From: Hirsutella rhossiliensis
Taxonomy: Eukaryota; Ascomycota; Sordariomycetes; Hypocreales; Ophiocordycipitaceae
Direction: 5' to 3'
DNA length: 64,000 nucleotides
Assembly (NCBI RefSeq): GCF_020360975.1
Contig: NW_025408668.1
Coordinates: 7,688,001 to 7,752,000, forward strand
Position 1 is the stretch's first letter. The number at the start of each line of letters is the position of its first letter. The notes under the pieces were generated by a model that saw only the letters and a program-made list of their open reading frames with translations, was not told the DNA's origin and made no database searches. Of the stretch, positions 8,755-20,200 are shown piece after piece. The position numbers were made by a program, and so were the translations under genes.

Positions 8755-11358
8755 CTAGTCTTCGATGTCATCATCGCTCAATACCAACGTTTGCGCCAGC
8801 AAGCCCGACACGGCGCCAGCCTTGATGCCGGCGCTCTTCTTGCGCGGCGTTGCCTCCTCCGATGGCCGGTCCGTCGCCCAGGCCTCGCCCGACGGAGCGG
8901 CCGCGTCGTCGTCGGCATCGGCGTCTGATCCCTCATCCGTGGGGGTGGCGACACCGTGGAAGGAAACGACCTTCTCGAGGTCGCGCAGGCGGATACCGCC
9001 CGTCTTGCGGGCGCGAGCTACATGCGCCATGTAGGGAAGGCGGTCGAGGAGCATCTCGCGCCGGGCGGCGCTGCCGAGCGACAGCAGCGGCGGCGGTGTG
9101 TCCTGCGCGTCCTCCTTGGGTTCGCTGGCCTTGCCCTGCTGTTGCCGCTGCATCCACGAGGAAGCCCCGGACGATGATTTCCGCGACTTCCGAAAGGCGT
9201 TTGCGCCGTCCGTCAGGTCCTGGGTCGGCAGCGCCTTCTCTCCCTTGAGCAGCTTGGACGACCACAGCTCGACGAGGCCCTCGAGTTCCTCCTTCTCCCT
9301 CCACAGCTTCAAGCCCGTCGGGTAGAACATCTTGAACGCATCGCTGCCCTTGGACGCCGACTTCGTTTTCCGCTTGACGGGGTGCGGTAGCGAGAAAAGC
9401 ATTCCCCTCACGGCGACCTGGAACGTCATCTCGTCCTGCCGGAGGTGGTGGCTACCAGAGTCTCGCCCGGAAAAGCCCGCACGACTTCCGCCAAAGAAGA
9501 CATCTCGAGACGGGGAGAGCAGGTCGCCGAGAGAGAGGTACTCGACGCATTTGTTGATGTAGTCCATGGACGTCGACAGGTCCATCGGTCCCGTGCTCTC
9601 GCAGGACAAGATGTAGTTTTCGTGCAGAGCCGAGATGAAAGTATGCGTATCGGTTCCCATCTCGTCAATGAGGGAGTCGACAGCGACCTGAGACCTCTTG
9701 GGCCGCGCGTACTGCGCCAAGTACGCCGGCAAGTTCTCAACCGTGTCGCCCAGAGGAGGCGCCTCGTCTCGCTTGTTGTACACCACTTTGCCAACCGCGT
9801 GAAAGATTCCGAGGCTAGCCTCGCGCTGAGATACGGACTCGAGGCTCTCCGCTTCGCCCTCCGTCAGGCCGATTGCGTCTCGTACGCCCCGCTTCTGCTT
9901 CGTAAATGTCACCTTGGCGCCCCAGTCCACCTCTTGGTCTCCCTTGAGGCAAAGAAACTCGAGGGACGACAGGGCATTGCGAATGTCTCCAATTTCGCCG
10001 AGCCGCTTCAGTACCAGTGGCCCTGGCGTCCTCCGGCGACCAGACTTGCGAGCCTCTTTCTGAACAATGAGCTCCAGAGCCTTGGTCAGAATCGAGGGGG
10101 CAACAGGGTTGAACTCAATGACGGTCACGCCGGGATGCCGGAGGATCTCAGGCCCGAGCAGTCGATGAGCAGTCAGGCTGTCCGCCGATGCCGATGTCGT
10201 AGTCAACAAAGTTTCCGAGATGACCAGAACAATGGGGTTGGTAGGTTCTCTCTGTGTGTTCCGGCCGAACGATGGCCGAGATGGAGTGTGCGCTGCGAGA
10301 TACTGAAGAATGGATTTTCGAAAGGAAGCCAAGGCCGAGGAAGATCGCGAAAAGGTGTTTGGAAATTCCTCAACGAGTATCATCCTCTTGGTCTGGTCCT
10401 GAGCAGCCCCATTGAAGCTGCTGGGGGCTGAGGGGGTTGATGGATCTTCCAAATCCAGGGTCCCAAACTTGCCCCCTCGCCCCAGAAACTCGTCAAACTG
10501 GGCCGAGGTTGACACAAAGCCAAGCGCTGACGATCCCGCGGGGTTCTTCCACTCCAGGAGCTCACAACCCATGTCCTGGGCAAGCAGTCGTACCGTCGTG
10601 GTTTTGCCAGAGCCCGCGGCACCCTTCAGGATGAGGATTCGCTGTCGCATCTGGCCTGCGATAACATCTTCCAGCCATCTCCGGACGTCCGCGACCTTCT
10701 TCTTATGTACTGCGAGCTCGTCGAGGTTCCGAGGACCAAACCGCTCAGACCACGGTCGCAGGTCGTCGTCATTCACCACTAAGCCAGGAGCTTTTGGCGG
10801 CCTGAGAAACCTTTGGCTCGCGTTGGGTGCTTCAGCAGAGGCCACTTCGGCCCCCTTTCTCAAGCGCTTCTTGACGTGCTGGCCGACTAGGCTGGAGGAG
10901 CTAGTCTTGAGCTCGGATATCTCGTCCTCCTCGGAAATGGGGTCACTGATTGGGTCACTGATTATGTCTTCGATTGGAGCGTTCCTCTTGTCGATTCCAA
11001 AGCCCGTCCTTGTCGCCCGCTGAGCCTGATTCGAGAACAAGGTCTTCAAGTCTGCCGTCTTTCCCCTATCTTCGGCTTTGCCACTGGCCCGGAGTTTCTT
11101 AGGACTGATACTTGCGCCATTCTTTTGCAGCGGTGCTCTGCGGGCCTTCTTCGGGGTCGTGATGGCAGAAGGCTCGCCGGAGCCGACGCCCTTCTTGACA
11201 GGACTGGGCGACGCTGTTTGGATTCGGCTACTGGCAGTCGAGGTCGGGGATGTGACGAGGTAGTTGGCCAAGGTATTGGTTCGAGGCTGTTCGTCGTCAT
11301 CGTCGTCGTCGTCGTCATCAACGGGGTTCCGCCTGCGGCGCTTCGCTGGCGGTGCCAT
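8755..11358 (-). CDS. rad17: Checkpoint clamp loader Rad17 (S. cerevisiae Rad24)
   Basis: A single-exon gene of 867 residues. Rad17 joins Rfc2-5 to load the Rad9-Hus1-Rad1 (9-1-1) clamp at damaged DNA and so activates the ATR/Mec1 checkpoint in the nucleus. The N-terminus has basic KRRRR and a run of nine Asp, likely a nuclear signal and an acidic patch. The family signature 'PWSERFGPRNLDELAVHKKK' lies near residues 202-221. Walker A GAAGSGKTT is at 246-254 and the Walker B-like ILVEEFPN at 327-334. The C-terminus ends in the acidic LSDDDIED tail usual for Rad17. The start is the first ATG before conserved sequence. The stop lies 112 bp from the MULE end, but the gene is open and unaffected by RIP. 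Confidence 0.93.
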   Translation of the reverse strand: MAPPAKRRRRNPVDDDDDDDDDEQPRTNTLANYLVTSPTSTASSRIQTASPSPVKKGVGSGEPSAITTPKKARRAPLQKNGASISPKKLRASGKAEDRGKTADLKTLFSNQAQRATRTGFGIDKRNAPIEDIISDPISDPISEEDEISELKTSSSSLVGQHVKKRLRKGAEVASAEAPNASQRFLRPPKAPGLVVNDDDLRPWSERFGPRNLDELAVHKKKVADVRRWLEDVIAGQMRQRILILKGAAGSGKTTTVRLLAQDMGCELLEWKNPAGSSALGFVSTSAQFDEFLGRGGKFGTLDLEDPSTPSAPSSFNGAAQDQTKRMILVEEFPNTFSRSSSALASFRKSILQYLAAHTPSRPSFGRNTQREPTNPIVLVISETLLTTTSASADSLTAHRLLGPEILRHPGVTVIEFNPVAPSILTKALELIVQKEARKSGRRRTPGPLVLKRLGEIGDIRNALSSLEFLCLKGDQEVDWGAKVTFTKQKRGVRDAIGLTEGEAESLESVSQREASLGIFHAVGKVVYNKRDEAPPLGDTVENLPAYLAQYARPKRSQVAVDSLIDEMGTDTHTFISALHENYILSCESTGPMDLSTSMDYINKCVEYLSLGDLLSPSRDVFFGGSRAGFSGRDSGSHHLRQDEMTFQVAVRGMLFSLPHPVKRKTKSASKGSDAFKMFYPTGLKLWREKEELEGLVELWSSKLLKGEKALPTQDLTDGANAFRKSRKSSSGASSWMQRQQQGKASEPKEDAQDTPPPLLSLGSAARREMLLDRLPYMAHVARARKTGGIRLRDLEKVVSFHGVATPTDEGSDADADDDAAAPSGEAWATDRPSEEATPRKKSAGIKAGAVSGLLAQTLVLSDDDIED

Positions 11359-11871
11359 TACCGCGACTGGAGCATTTGTGTTGTTGGGCTTCCATGCGGA
11401 AATACCCTGGCTTTATCGGGGTTTCGTGCCGGATCGAGCGAAACGGTAGGATGGCAAGCCCGGTACTCCCCGGACAAGCGGGCATTAGTGAATGATGGGG
11501 GATCGAGGTAGTCGACTGCTTGTTGTGGCTTACCGGACCCACCACTAGGTACTGTGCGCCTACAGGTCAGTATGACCACATTGGCACTGTATCTCCTCCC
11601 CGGCGTAGTTCGCCGTACTGTATAGCAAGCGTCTTCGCTATTATATCCCAGATACGCGGCTCAAAGTACGCCATTAGGTCACAGATGTGTCCCGAGATAG
11701 ACAGGAGGCGAATTCATTCCTTGATTGCCTTTGAGAACTTCGTCCTTTATACTTTTGGTAGACGATTCTATCACCGCAGGCCTCCCATCACGCCAACTGA
11801 CACAAGACAGTCCACGTGCTTGATATACGGCATCAATAAACATCTGGATCGACACGTTGTAGCCAGTAACT
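11359..11871. other. Intergenic: rad17 promoter side
   Basis: 513 bp between the rad17 start and the end of the questin-oxidase-like gene, both on the minus strand. No coding signal or RNA gene was seen; it should hold the rad17 promoter and the 3' end of the neighbour. Confidence 0.6.
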
Positions 11872-13208
11872 TCAAAATTTCCACCCCCCAAAGTTATCCA
11901 CAAATGTTACAGCAGCCCTGATGTATTCTTGCTGCGCGTCCCCCCAAGTCATGGAAGCTTCCCTCATGGCCCGAATCGCTGTGTCTCTGTGAGCTCTCAG
12001 TTGTTCCAAGTGTAGCAGAGGATTCTCCCACCTTTGATGTATTGAGCGTCGGTCGACCACCGAGAAGTGAGAGCTTGGTTGTCCACGTATTTCCAGTCTT
12101 TGCCGCCGAGTTCTTTTTGAATGTTATCCGGCTTTGGTCGTGGCCGCCCTTTGATGATGAAAACGATGATGGCAAGGAGCCACCATTCCCGGACGAGGGT
12201 GGTGTGATGTTGGGGAGGGAAGAATGGCAGTAGTATCCGAGCCGCGTGGCTAGCGGTCAGCAGATGCGCAAGGAGAAAGTCGTACGTCTGTGTGTCTGGT
12301 CCGACCGTGGCGACCGCCAGCGAGACGGCTGCTTCCTGAGATTGTTGAAACTGTTGCGCCAGCTCATCCAGTTCCCAGGCGTTCCAGTATTCCATTATGA
12401 GATCCTCGTGCTTTTCGAAGAGAGCCTCGAGCTGGCCCGCATCGATGTTCTTGGGCAGCTCGTCGAACCTCTTGTCCTCAGACATTTTCGTGAGCAGATC
12501 CAATGGTGAGCCCGAGGCAAGCGTGCACGGCTTCGTGTAAGAGGCGTCGTCGAAATACTTGTGGAGAAAGTCATACTCAACACAGGCCAAGCCGAGGGCT
12601 TCCATGCCAACTTCTTTGCAGTCCATTTCGTACGCATAACCCAGATGAACGAGCGAGTGTCCAACTAAGGCAAGTCAGCTTCCTGAGCCAGCTCAAGGGT
12701 GTCCAAGTATCATACGGCCGCCTATCAGCCCGTGAACCAAGGGCTTTTCGCCGCTGAATAGAAAGTGCTCCGCCTCTTGCTTCCAGTCGTAGGCAAACGT
12801 CATTGCAAGCTTGTCTTCGAAGAAGTCGACATAGGCCCTCTGGTACCACTTGTCTCCAAGAAAGTCGACCCAGTCCAGGTCTACAATCTCAGCTGGAGAC
12901 GGCTTCCATGGTTCCAGGCCCTTGATGCCGTCTTCATAGAGGGCGTGAAGCTGGGCTTCGCTGGCGCCGAGGAGGTAGGCGGTGCTGAGGAGGTGTGGGC
13001 TGTGGTTGACGGAGAGGAGATTGTTATACACGATGGAGTAGTTGACGTGGTTTGCCTTGAGTAGGTGCTTGAGGCATCGAGCCCGCCGGTCCGGATTGGT
13101 CTCTATCTGGTGAACCTGGGCTGGAGGGATGTTGACGAATCCGAGTCTTGGCTGAGATGATCCCACGAGTCTGCCCGCGACGGGGACGTAGGACAGGATT
13201 CCTGCCAT
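11872..13208 (-). CDS. Questin oxidase-like protein (DUF4243 family)
   Basis: Three exons, 13208-12716, 12664-12032 and 11978-11872, give 410 residues. The introns are 12715-12665 (GTATGA...TTAG) and 12031-11979 (GTGGGA...ACAG). Joining restores family motifs: 'NHSPHLLSTAYLLGA' at 68-82, 'DFLGDKWYQRAYVDFF' near 115-130, 'GHSLVHLGYAYEM' straddling the first junction, 'FLHKYFDD', and 'TWGD...FVDNFGGW' near the C-terminus. The family is named after the GedK-type questin oxidase of anthraquinone pathways, which opens the quinone ring, but many relatives have no known substrate. No polyketide synthase or other cluster gene is nearby, so a role in secondary metabolism is not supported by context. 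The start ATG begins MAGILSYVPVAGR. Confidence 0.88.
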
Positions 13209-13577
13209 TTTCCCCCTGAGTTTTGTCCTCTTGCCAAGATTCCGCCACTTTCTTGTCCCTTTTGTTCTTTGTTCTTTCGCTCTCGGGAGTGCAATCGGAC
13301 ACTATTCACGGATGGAATGAGGTCCCCACGCGTTGGGAAAGCGGGTGGAGAAGAGGACGGAGTGGTGAAGAGGTACAAAGTATATGGGTACAAAGCATCT
13401 CGTCAGAGGTGGGGCCGTGCCTGAGAACCTGGAAGGGAGGAGAGGAAAAGTACAGGCCTTGACTAGGTAGGTGGGTAAATTACAGTACGGTGGACAGGTG
13501 ATTCCGCGACGCATTCATTCATCCCCAACCAATCCTTCCACTCTGCCTCTCGCACTCGTATCGCCAGGGCAGAGGCC
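13209..13577. promoter_or_regulatory. Shared divergent promoter
   Basis: 369 bp separate the start codons of the questin-oxidase-like gene (minus) and the E3 gene (plus). A CCAAT-type string occurs at about 13,530, roughly 50 bp before the E3 start. No TATA box is evident. A shared promoter is inferred from arrangement only. Confidence 0.5.
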
Positions 13578-15139
13578 ATGGCGGCGCCAAAGTCCGCCAC
13601 GGGTATCTCGATATATGCGGAGCTTTTGCCAAACATACGACAGGTGTCTGTCGGGGCCGCCCTTCCCTCGCCCTCGGACGCGACGACATCGGCAGAGGTT
13701 GTCGATGAAGGCCGCCGTCTCCGCATCTCTCACCAGGGCTGCTATGAGGTCGTGGATCTGCCCGCGACCGTCACGACGTCTGCAGCGCCCGCAGTGCCCA
13801 AGGCAGCTGGCTCAGAGCTGGGCTGGAGGCTGCCAGTGTCGACTGCCGAGGCCGGTGCCTTGCGCTCCGCACCCGAAAGCCAGGCCGTTCCGTGGAGCTC
13901 GGTTGACTTGAAGGCGGGTTCCCCCATCAGCTGCAGAGGGTGCGGAAGCGGCTTCGTGCAGAGGGGCCAGGTCAAGGCATGGCAAGACCTGCCGAGCGAA
14001 AACTGGGCTGAGATGATGGAGTTTTGGCACTGCCATAAACCGCATGACCACAGCAGCCCAGAGGACGAAGGGCTTGCAAATAGGGGCTACGGGGCAAACA
14101 GTACCATCACCGCGCGGCCAGGTATCGGCTTCGTGGACATAACCTTGTTCATGCTCTCTGAATCGGACTGCAACAATCTGCTGGTGAGTTTCGTCAAGTG
14201 TCCTGCGATTTCATTTAGCGCTTCCCCCCGTCATCGAGCATCGGGAAAAGAGAAGGTGGCCAGGCCGGCGCTGAGAGCCAATCAATGGCGTGGTCACCGA
14301 TACAATTCCCCAAAAGCGAGCATCATCACCGTTCCCACTTTGTGGGCAGCTGTCCTTGGTGGACCCTCCCCACGCGAGCGAGGACGGGTCCCTGGGTACG
14401 GCTGAAAAGGTTACCTCCTCTTCAATCCAGATATCCAGAGTCGTGGCATTCGGGAGATTAAAGGAGGCACATTCCCCTCTTCTTTTCCCGAGGGCGCAGT
14501 GTATCCAATGCATCAAGCTGCCGATTCGCTTGCTTACACGTGCCTCAGTTTTCGTCCTCTTCCTCAGGGGCATCATTCAGCACCAGCGCCCAGGCCATGG
14601 AAGACGAGCTGTCGACGAAATATGTGCACGTCCTCTGCCGCGGATGCAGCGCAGAGGTTGGTCTGTACAGCCAGTCTGCGCTCTCCGTGACCCTGTTCAA
14701 GTGGCAGGTTTCTTGCAAGACTATAGCGCCAAGCAGGAACCCGAGCGCTCCTGAATGCCTAGCCTCGACTTTGCTTACGGCCATCTCTCGCTCAGGATAT
14801 GCCAAGTCGGTTGTTGCACCGCATGCGTCAGATGGACTTGACGTTCCGGCACGGGCGCTTCATCTCTGGGTCTTGAACTCCAACGTTGTCTACACATGTT
14901 CGGCGTTACAAGGCAAAACAGCAGCTATGAAGATATTGTATCGAGACATTAGCGTAGACGAGGGCAACAAACTGGTGGACTCCGTGACGTCGGATGTGCA
15001 AGAGATCAACCTCCCAACGAGTGTCGTCGAAGCAGCCCGAGAAGCACTGAAGTCGAGCACCATCCTCATACCAGAGCGCGAAAGGTCGCTCAAGGGCTGG
15101 AGCGCCGGTCTCTTGCAGCGGTGGAGTTTAGAAATTTGA
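13578..15139 (+). CDS. HECT-like E3 ubiquitin ligase, UBE3D / Ipa1 family
   Basis: Two exons, 13578-14183 and 14549-15139, give 398 residues with phase 0 at both sides. The N-terminus (IYAELLPNIRQVSV) and the block 'LPSENWAEMMEFWHCHKP' at 138-155 are hallmarks of this family, which binds an E2 and, as yeast Ipa1, is linked to mRNA polyadenylation. Two CxxC pairs (CRGC at 119-122 and 232-235) are placed as zinc ligands. The second exon continues with 'VTLFKWQVSC' and ends LLQRWSLEI. The intron is 365 bp (GTGAGT...CCTCAG), long for this window; the alternative acceptor 17 bp downstream breaks the frame. The overall identity is firm and the intron structure less so. Confidence 0.82.
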
Positions 15140-17233
15140 CTACATGCACCAAATCCCGCCTCGACGGCATGAAGAGCTTCGTATGCGCGTGATCTGAGGG
15201 CGAGTCAGGCATGCGGGCAAGCGTGTTGGGGAGCGCAAGGCAGACTGTATACTGTTGCGTGTATATGTCTGCCGGGCTTCCACAGCGTCGGCTGTCAGCA
15301 GCACTCTCAAAACCACCGGAACGGCGCAAGAATGGGAGTAGTCGCAATATCTGCTGTCCTGCTGCTCTCGATGAAGGCTGATGGGCAGGCAAGCGAGGAC
15401 GCCCCTAGCACATCAACACGAGTACAAAGTAGGTAGCTATCGAACTGGAAAATACCGCTTGACCAGGCAAAAGTGGAAGCTCAAGCAGTTGCGTTACTGG
15501 TGCGTGTTATGAAGGTTGCTGCTCTTTCCGACGGTCTCATGGACCCCCTTCCTTTCATCTCCTTCGCCTGCTCTGACCAAAAACCACGTTTCGGTCGGAT
15601 TGACCGATCTCTCAAACCATCCGACCAGGCCAAAATAGAACGAGCTCCAGCAGCGTGCCGATGGTATGGCTGCTGAGTTTGGCACTTGAGCTGGCCATGT
15701 CCGCCTCGTACCTCATCGGGCTTCAAAAGATGTCGAATGGCCATATATAGCCCATGATTGGAGTTGAGCCTCTTGACTCTTTGGTCGTCCCAAACTGTTT
15801 GCCAAAACTGTTTGATGAAGGGTTGTAGCATTTTACTGGAGTATCATAGCTCCGAACAATGGGCCAAGTCTGGCGTGTTCATTTTCTCTTCAAGATATTA
15901 TTCGTTCAGGCTTGAGAAAGCTGGGTGAAACCGCCTTCGTTCGCAACATTAAGCATGTAGGTATGCGCGCGCTGACACTAGCCATTGGAGATCTCAGCAC
16001 GCGGTCGAGCCGCTGGGAGAGGATACGATATAAAGAAATGGAACGAGGGCTCTGCCAATGGCATAACGAAGTAGTTCTCGGTGTTTTCACCAGATGTGAT
16101 TCTGTTCTGAAGTGAATGAAGGTGGAAACGAGGGGGAAAGAGGGGGAAGGGGGAGAGGTCGGTGGCAGCTGCGGTTATATGTTCCAGCTGGTGCGGTGAA
16201 TCACACAACGTGTTGAACCTGTGCTCTATGTATGGCCTGAGGCCTCAACTTGGTGAGTGAATAACTTCCATCCGGTTAGCTCGACTTTCTCTACCTGGGC
16301 GCCCAGGGAGCTGTTTGGCTACGAACCGAGGCCAGGCAGGTAAACGAGGAGTATTCGGCCCAAAGCAGCTCTCTATTTGACCAAGAACGTGAGATACGTC
16401 TCTTCGTTTAAATGTCATTGAGGTGCCAAGATCGCGATTACGTATAAGGTCGGCAGAGGCAAGCGGTTGATAGTAGTTTAACTGTTGATGGTGGTTCAAC
16501 GAGTATGCAGTCGGTCGAGCAGTTTGTTGAACCGTCAAACGAGCAGCAAGACGATTAGTCAACCCAGCATTTAATCCAGCTGACATACAATCAGACTAGC
16601 AGTCGAGCACCTAGGCTGCAAGTAGGGTTTCTCCCTGTCTTGCGGGCTCTTTGACGGGTCTCTTTCCGTGTCTCATTGCAGGCCTGCTTCGGTTGCTTCC
16701 GAATGACTGTGCTCGTTGCCTTTCTGTCAGATATCAGATATGAATGAGACTCATCGAGAAACGATTCACAAATACAGTCGGACATGTATGCAGACAGTGA
16801 AAAGACTTGAGCCACCGTGCTGGAAAATGAAACCATTGAGATCCTCGACGCAAGATAACCGGTTAACCACTCGAGGGCAATTTTCATCGGTGACGGGTCA
16901 AGCAGAGAGTGGCAGCCGACTACAGAGACTGATAGTAAGGGAGGGGAGGGGGGGGGGGCCGGCCTGGTGAGCAAGAGAAGAAGGGGAATGCCGACAGATA
17001 GCTGCCAGTGAAAATAACCATAACCGCTAGCCAATTCCACATCTGCACCCCACTGTGTGCAGCAGCCGAGGGATACGGTGGCACATAAGCTAAGGTCTAG
17101 AGGGAGCCCCGCTAGAGAGCGCTACAACCCCACTGTAGGCTTCTACAACCTCGGGTGCAACAGTGGCTGCACAGTCATCTCCAGCATCTGAGGACGGCCG
17201 GCACGGTGCGCTACCCGCCTTCTTCACCACCTC
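15140..17233. other. Intergenic, no gene seen
   Basis: 2.1 kb between two plus-strand genes. Open stretches here are short, lack recognisable domains and have no consistent splice structure. A G run lies at about 16,950. The right part should contain the SNF2 gene promoter. Confidence 0.55.
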
Positions 17234-20200
17234 ATGATGCATCTCTCTAGAGACCGCTTCGTCCCTGCTGGAAGCCTCAGCATCTCTCAGGACGAAGCCG
17301 GGCTAGTAGAAGAGCTCTGGTCAGCGCCATATCTTCAATCATGGAACCGCTTCTGCCAAGTCTCGCCGCTCGAGGCCCGCATTGAAGCTGAATCCAACAG
17401 TCGACACCTCCCGCGCCATGTGCAGGAATGTCTCTTCAAGACGGAGAGTCTACGAGCCCTCCTGCCTCTTTTCAGAGCACGCTGGATCGATCTTGAGCTG
17501 CGGGTAAGCTCTCGGCATGTCAGAGAGGCCACCGTCCGCGTATACCTGCTTCCAGACGACGCCTACCGGGACGTGGTCGACCGGTCACATCCAAGTCTGA
17601 TCCGATCGAGGAAGCAGCTTCTTCGAGCCCTCGACTACTCCAAGGTCGCGTGGCAAGGAGATGCTCCTTCTTCTCCTACCGGCCTTTCCTCTCTCCTAGG
17701 TTTCACCCAGCACGATGACAGCCAAGACGATTCTCTCCTGCAAGTGTTCAACCGGATACCATCGCCAAGCCCTGACCCGAACCTGGTGAACGAATACTAC
17801 CTTCAGAGTTCCATGTACGATGTACTGAACAGCGTCGTTTCAGGTCTGAAAACACAGTTGCACCCCTATCAAAGGCGGTCGACGGCGCTGATGCTGCAAA
17901 GGGAGTCCAACCCTGGCAAGGTGCTTGATCCTCGACTCGTCACGGCAGAAAGTCAAGCCGGCTCGCCGTGGTATCTCGACCCCATGTCGGGCACGGTCCT
18001 TGCGGAACCTCGATTCTACGATGGCATCTCCGGTGGCATCTTGGCCGAGGAAATGGGGTCGGGTAAGACTATCATCTGTCTTGTCCTCATCTTGGCCACC
18101 AGAGATTTTCCCACCAAGCCCCCCGAGCTTTACTCGGGCGGGAAGCTGCCAGTACGCGCAAAGATCGCATCGCTAGCCGACATGGCTGCTTCGTGCGTCA
18201 GCCGACACGCGATTCCATGGAGGCCTCATCTCGGCTACGGGAAAGCCCAGTTTGGCTACGAATTCACCCAATGTGCCGAGGTCATCAGGCGCAATCCCGC
18301 CTACTATCAACGTCCGGCAGTCCAGTTACGACGGGGAGGGCGTCGTTGGGACCCTAACCACTGGCAGCCGACTACCATCTACCTCAGCCCAGCAAGCGTC
18401 GTCATCGTTCCAAACAACTTGGTAGCCCAGTGGCTGCAGGAAATAGACAAGCACACCATGGGACTTAGGGTCGTCGTCCTAACCAGGGATGATACGCTGC
18501 CTGAAGTCGAAGACTTGCTCGAGTACGACATGATGCTGTTTTCCCAGTCGCGATTCGAGAGGATTGCCAAGGAGCGCGGAGGCTTTCGCCAGTCTTCCTT
18601 AGCCTGTGTGCACTTCAAACGCTGCATCGTGGACGAGGGGCACAAACTTGGCAATTCCAGGATCGGTCATCGGAGCAACCTCTTGATCGGCTTGGACGCC
18701 ATGAACTTTTCCTCCCGCTGGATTGTCACTGGTACGCCCTCTCACGGGCTGTTTGGGGTGGACGACACCCGCACTTCGGGCGAAGAGCACGATGGCGCCG
18801 ACGGTGGACCGCTCGAACCACAGGATGGGCAGGAGAGAGACCACTCGCCCACTGAAATGGAAAAGAAAGATCTGCAGCGCCTGGGCTCGATAGCCTCACT
18901 CTACCTCAAGGCGCGTCCATGGGCGAACGCTCCTACAGATGCCGAGGATGCCAGGGCAGACTGGAATACATACTTGCTGCTCCCCAAGCACAACCCACGA
19001 AGCTATGGGCGGTGGGACAGCTTGGAGTCGACCCTGAGTTCCCTCATCATTCGCCATCGGCTTGCAGAGGTCGGAGACCTTCTGCCACCCGTCAACGAAA
19101 AGATCATTTTGCTCGATGGCTCTTACCAGGACAGGCTGTCGCTAAACATCTTTGCGATGATGATCATCTTCAACTCTGTGCAATCGCAGAGAACGGACGT
19201 CGATTACTTTTTCCACGTGCGCCAGAGGAAGAGCTTGCTGCAGATCGTGCACAACCTGAAGCAAACTAGCTTCTTTGGAGGCTCGTTCTTCTCCTCAGGG
19301 GAAATTGCCAAGGCAGTCGAGACGGCCGAAGACTTCTTGCGAGAGAAAAAGGTGCCGATTAGCACGGAAGATGAGTCATTGCTCCGTGAGGCAATCGATT
19401 TCGGCCGCCTGGCCATCCAAAACAAGCTCAGGGGCCTCAGCAACCAATTCCACGAAGTTCCCGTCTGCGTCGAGGAATTCCCGGGACACGCAGGGCAGTC
19501 CTGGTCACTTGATGGGAAGGCCGGCGATACTGTTTGCACATCACCCAGTATGTTGTTGTCCCTGCAGAAACTCCTCCGCGACGCAGCCGGGTCGCCGGAG
19601 CAGCTCAACTCACTTCTCAACGGCCGCTTGATACTGGAGGGCAGGCAGGAAAAGGACAGAATCTTGGCGGCCCAGGGACCGCTCGAAACTTCTGATGGCA
19701 AGGGCAAGAGGCCCGAGACACTGGCCGGGAACACCAAACTTGGCAGCGACAGCCCTCGAAAAGCTCGCTCCCATGGCGTTGGTGCTGCAAAAGCGAAGGA
19801 GACGGTTCGGCCAGACGACCTGCCAGCGCCGCTGCAGCTGGCCAAAATCACATCCACGGTCTCGGCAAAGTTGTCATATCTGATTGATTCAATCGCTCAC
19901 CACCAGGAGCATGAGAAGATGATTGTCTTCTACGAAAACGAAAACGTTGCTTGGTACCTTGCCAGCATGCTTGACGTGGTATGTGCCCCTTAGTTCGAGA
20001 CTTGGACCATGCCTGGGATCAGCTCACACTCGATAGTTTCAAATCCAGCATCTGATTTATGCCAAGGGATTGACAAGTGAGCGGAGAGGACGCTATGTCG
20101 ATACCTTTCATAGCAATCCCGCATTCAGGCAAGTCCCCCGGGCTGTGATTTCTCAAAAGTCCACTCCTCTAACTAATTCCGCTCTTAGGGTCCTTCTCAT

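Noticed and set aside
9445..10431. 328-codon plus-strand frame inside rad17
   Set aside because: Antisense to the conserved AAA+ region of Rad17; no domain of its own.
11285..11320. TCG/TCA trinucleotide run as a possible repeat expansion
   Set aside because: It is the in-frame poly-Asp of Rad17, common in nuclear proteins.
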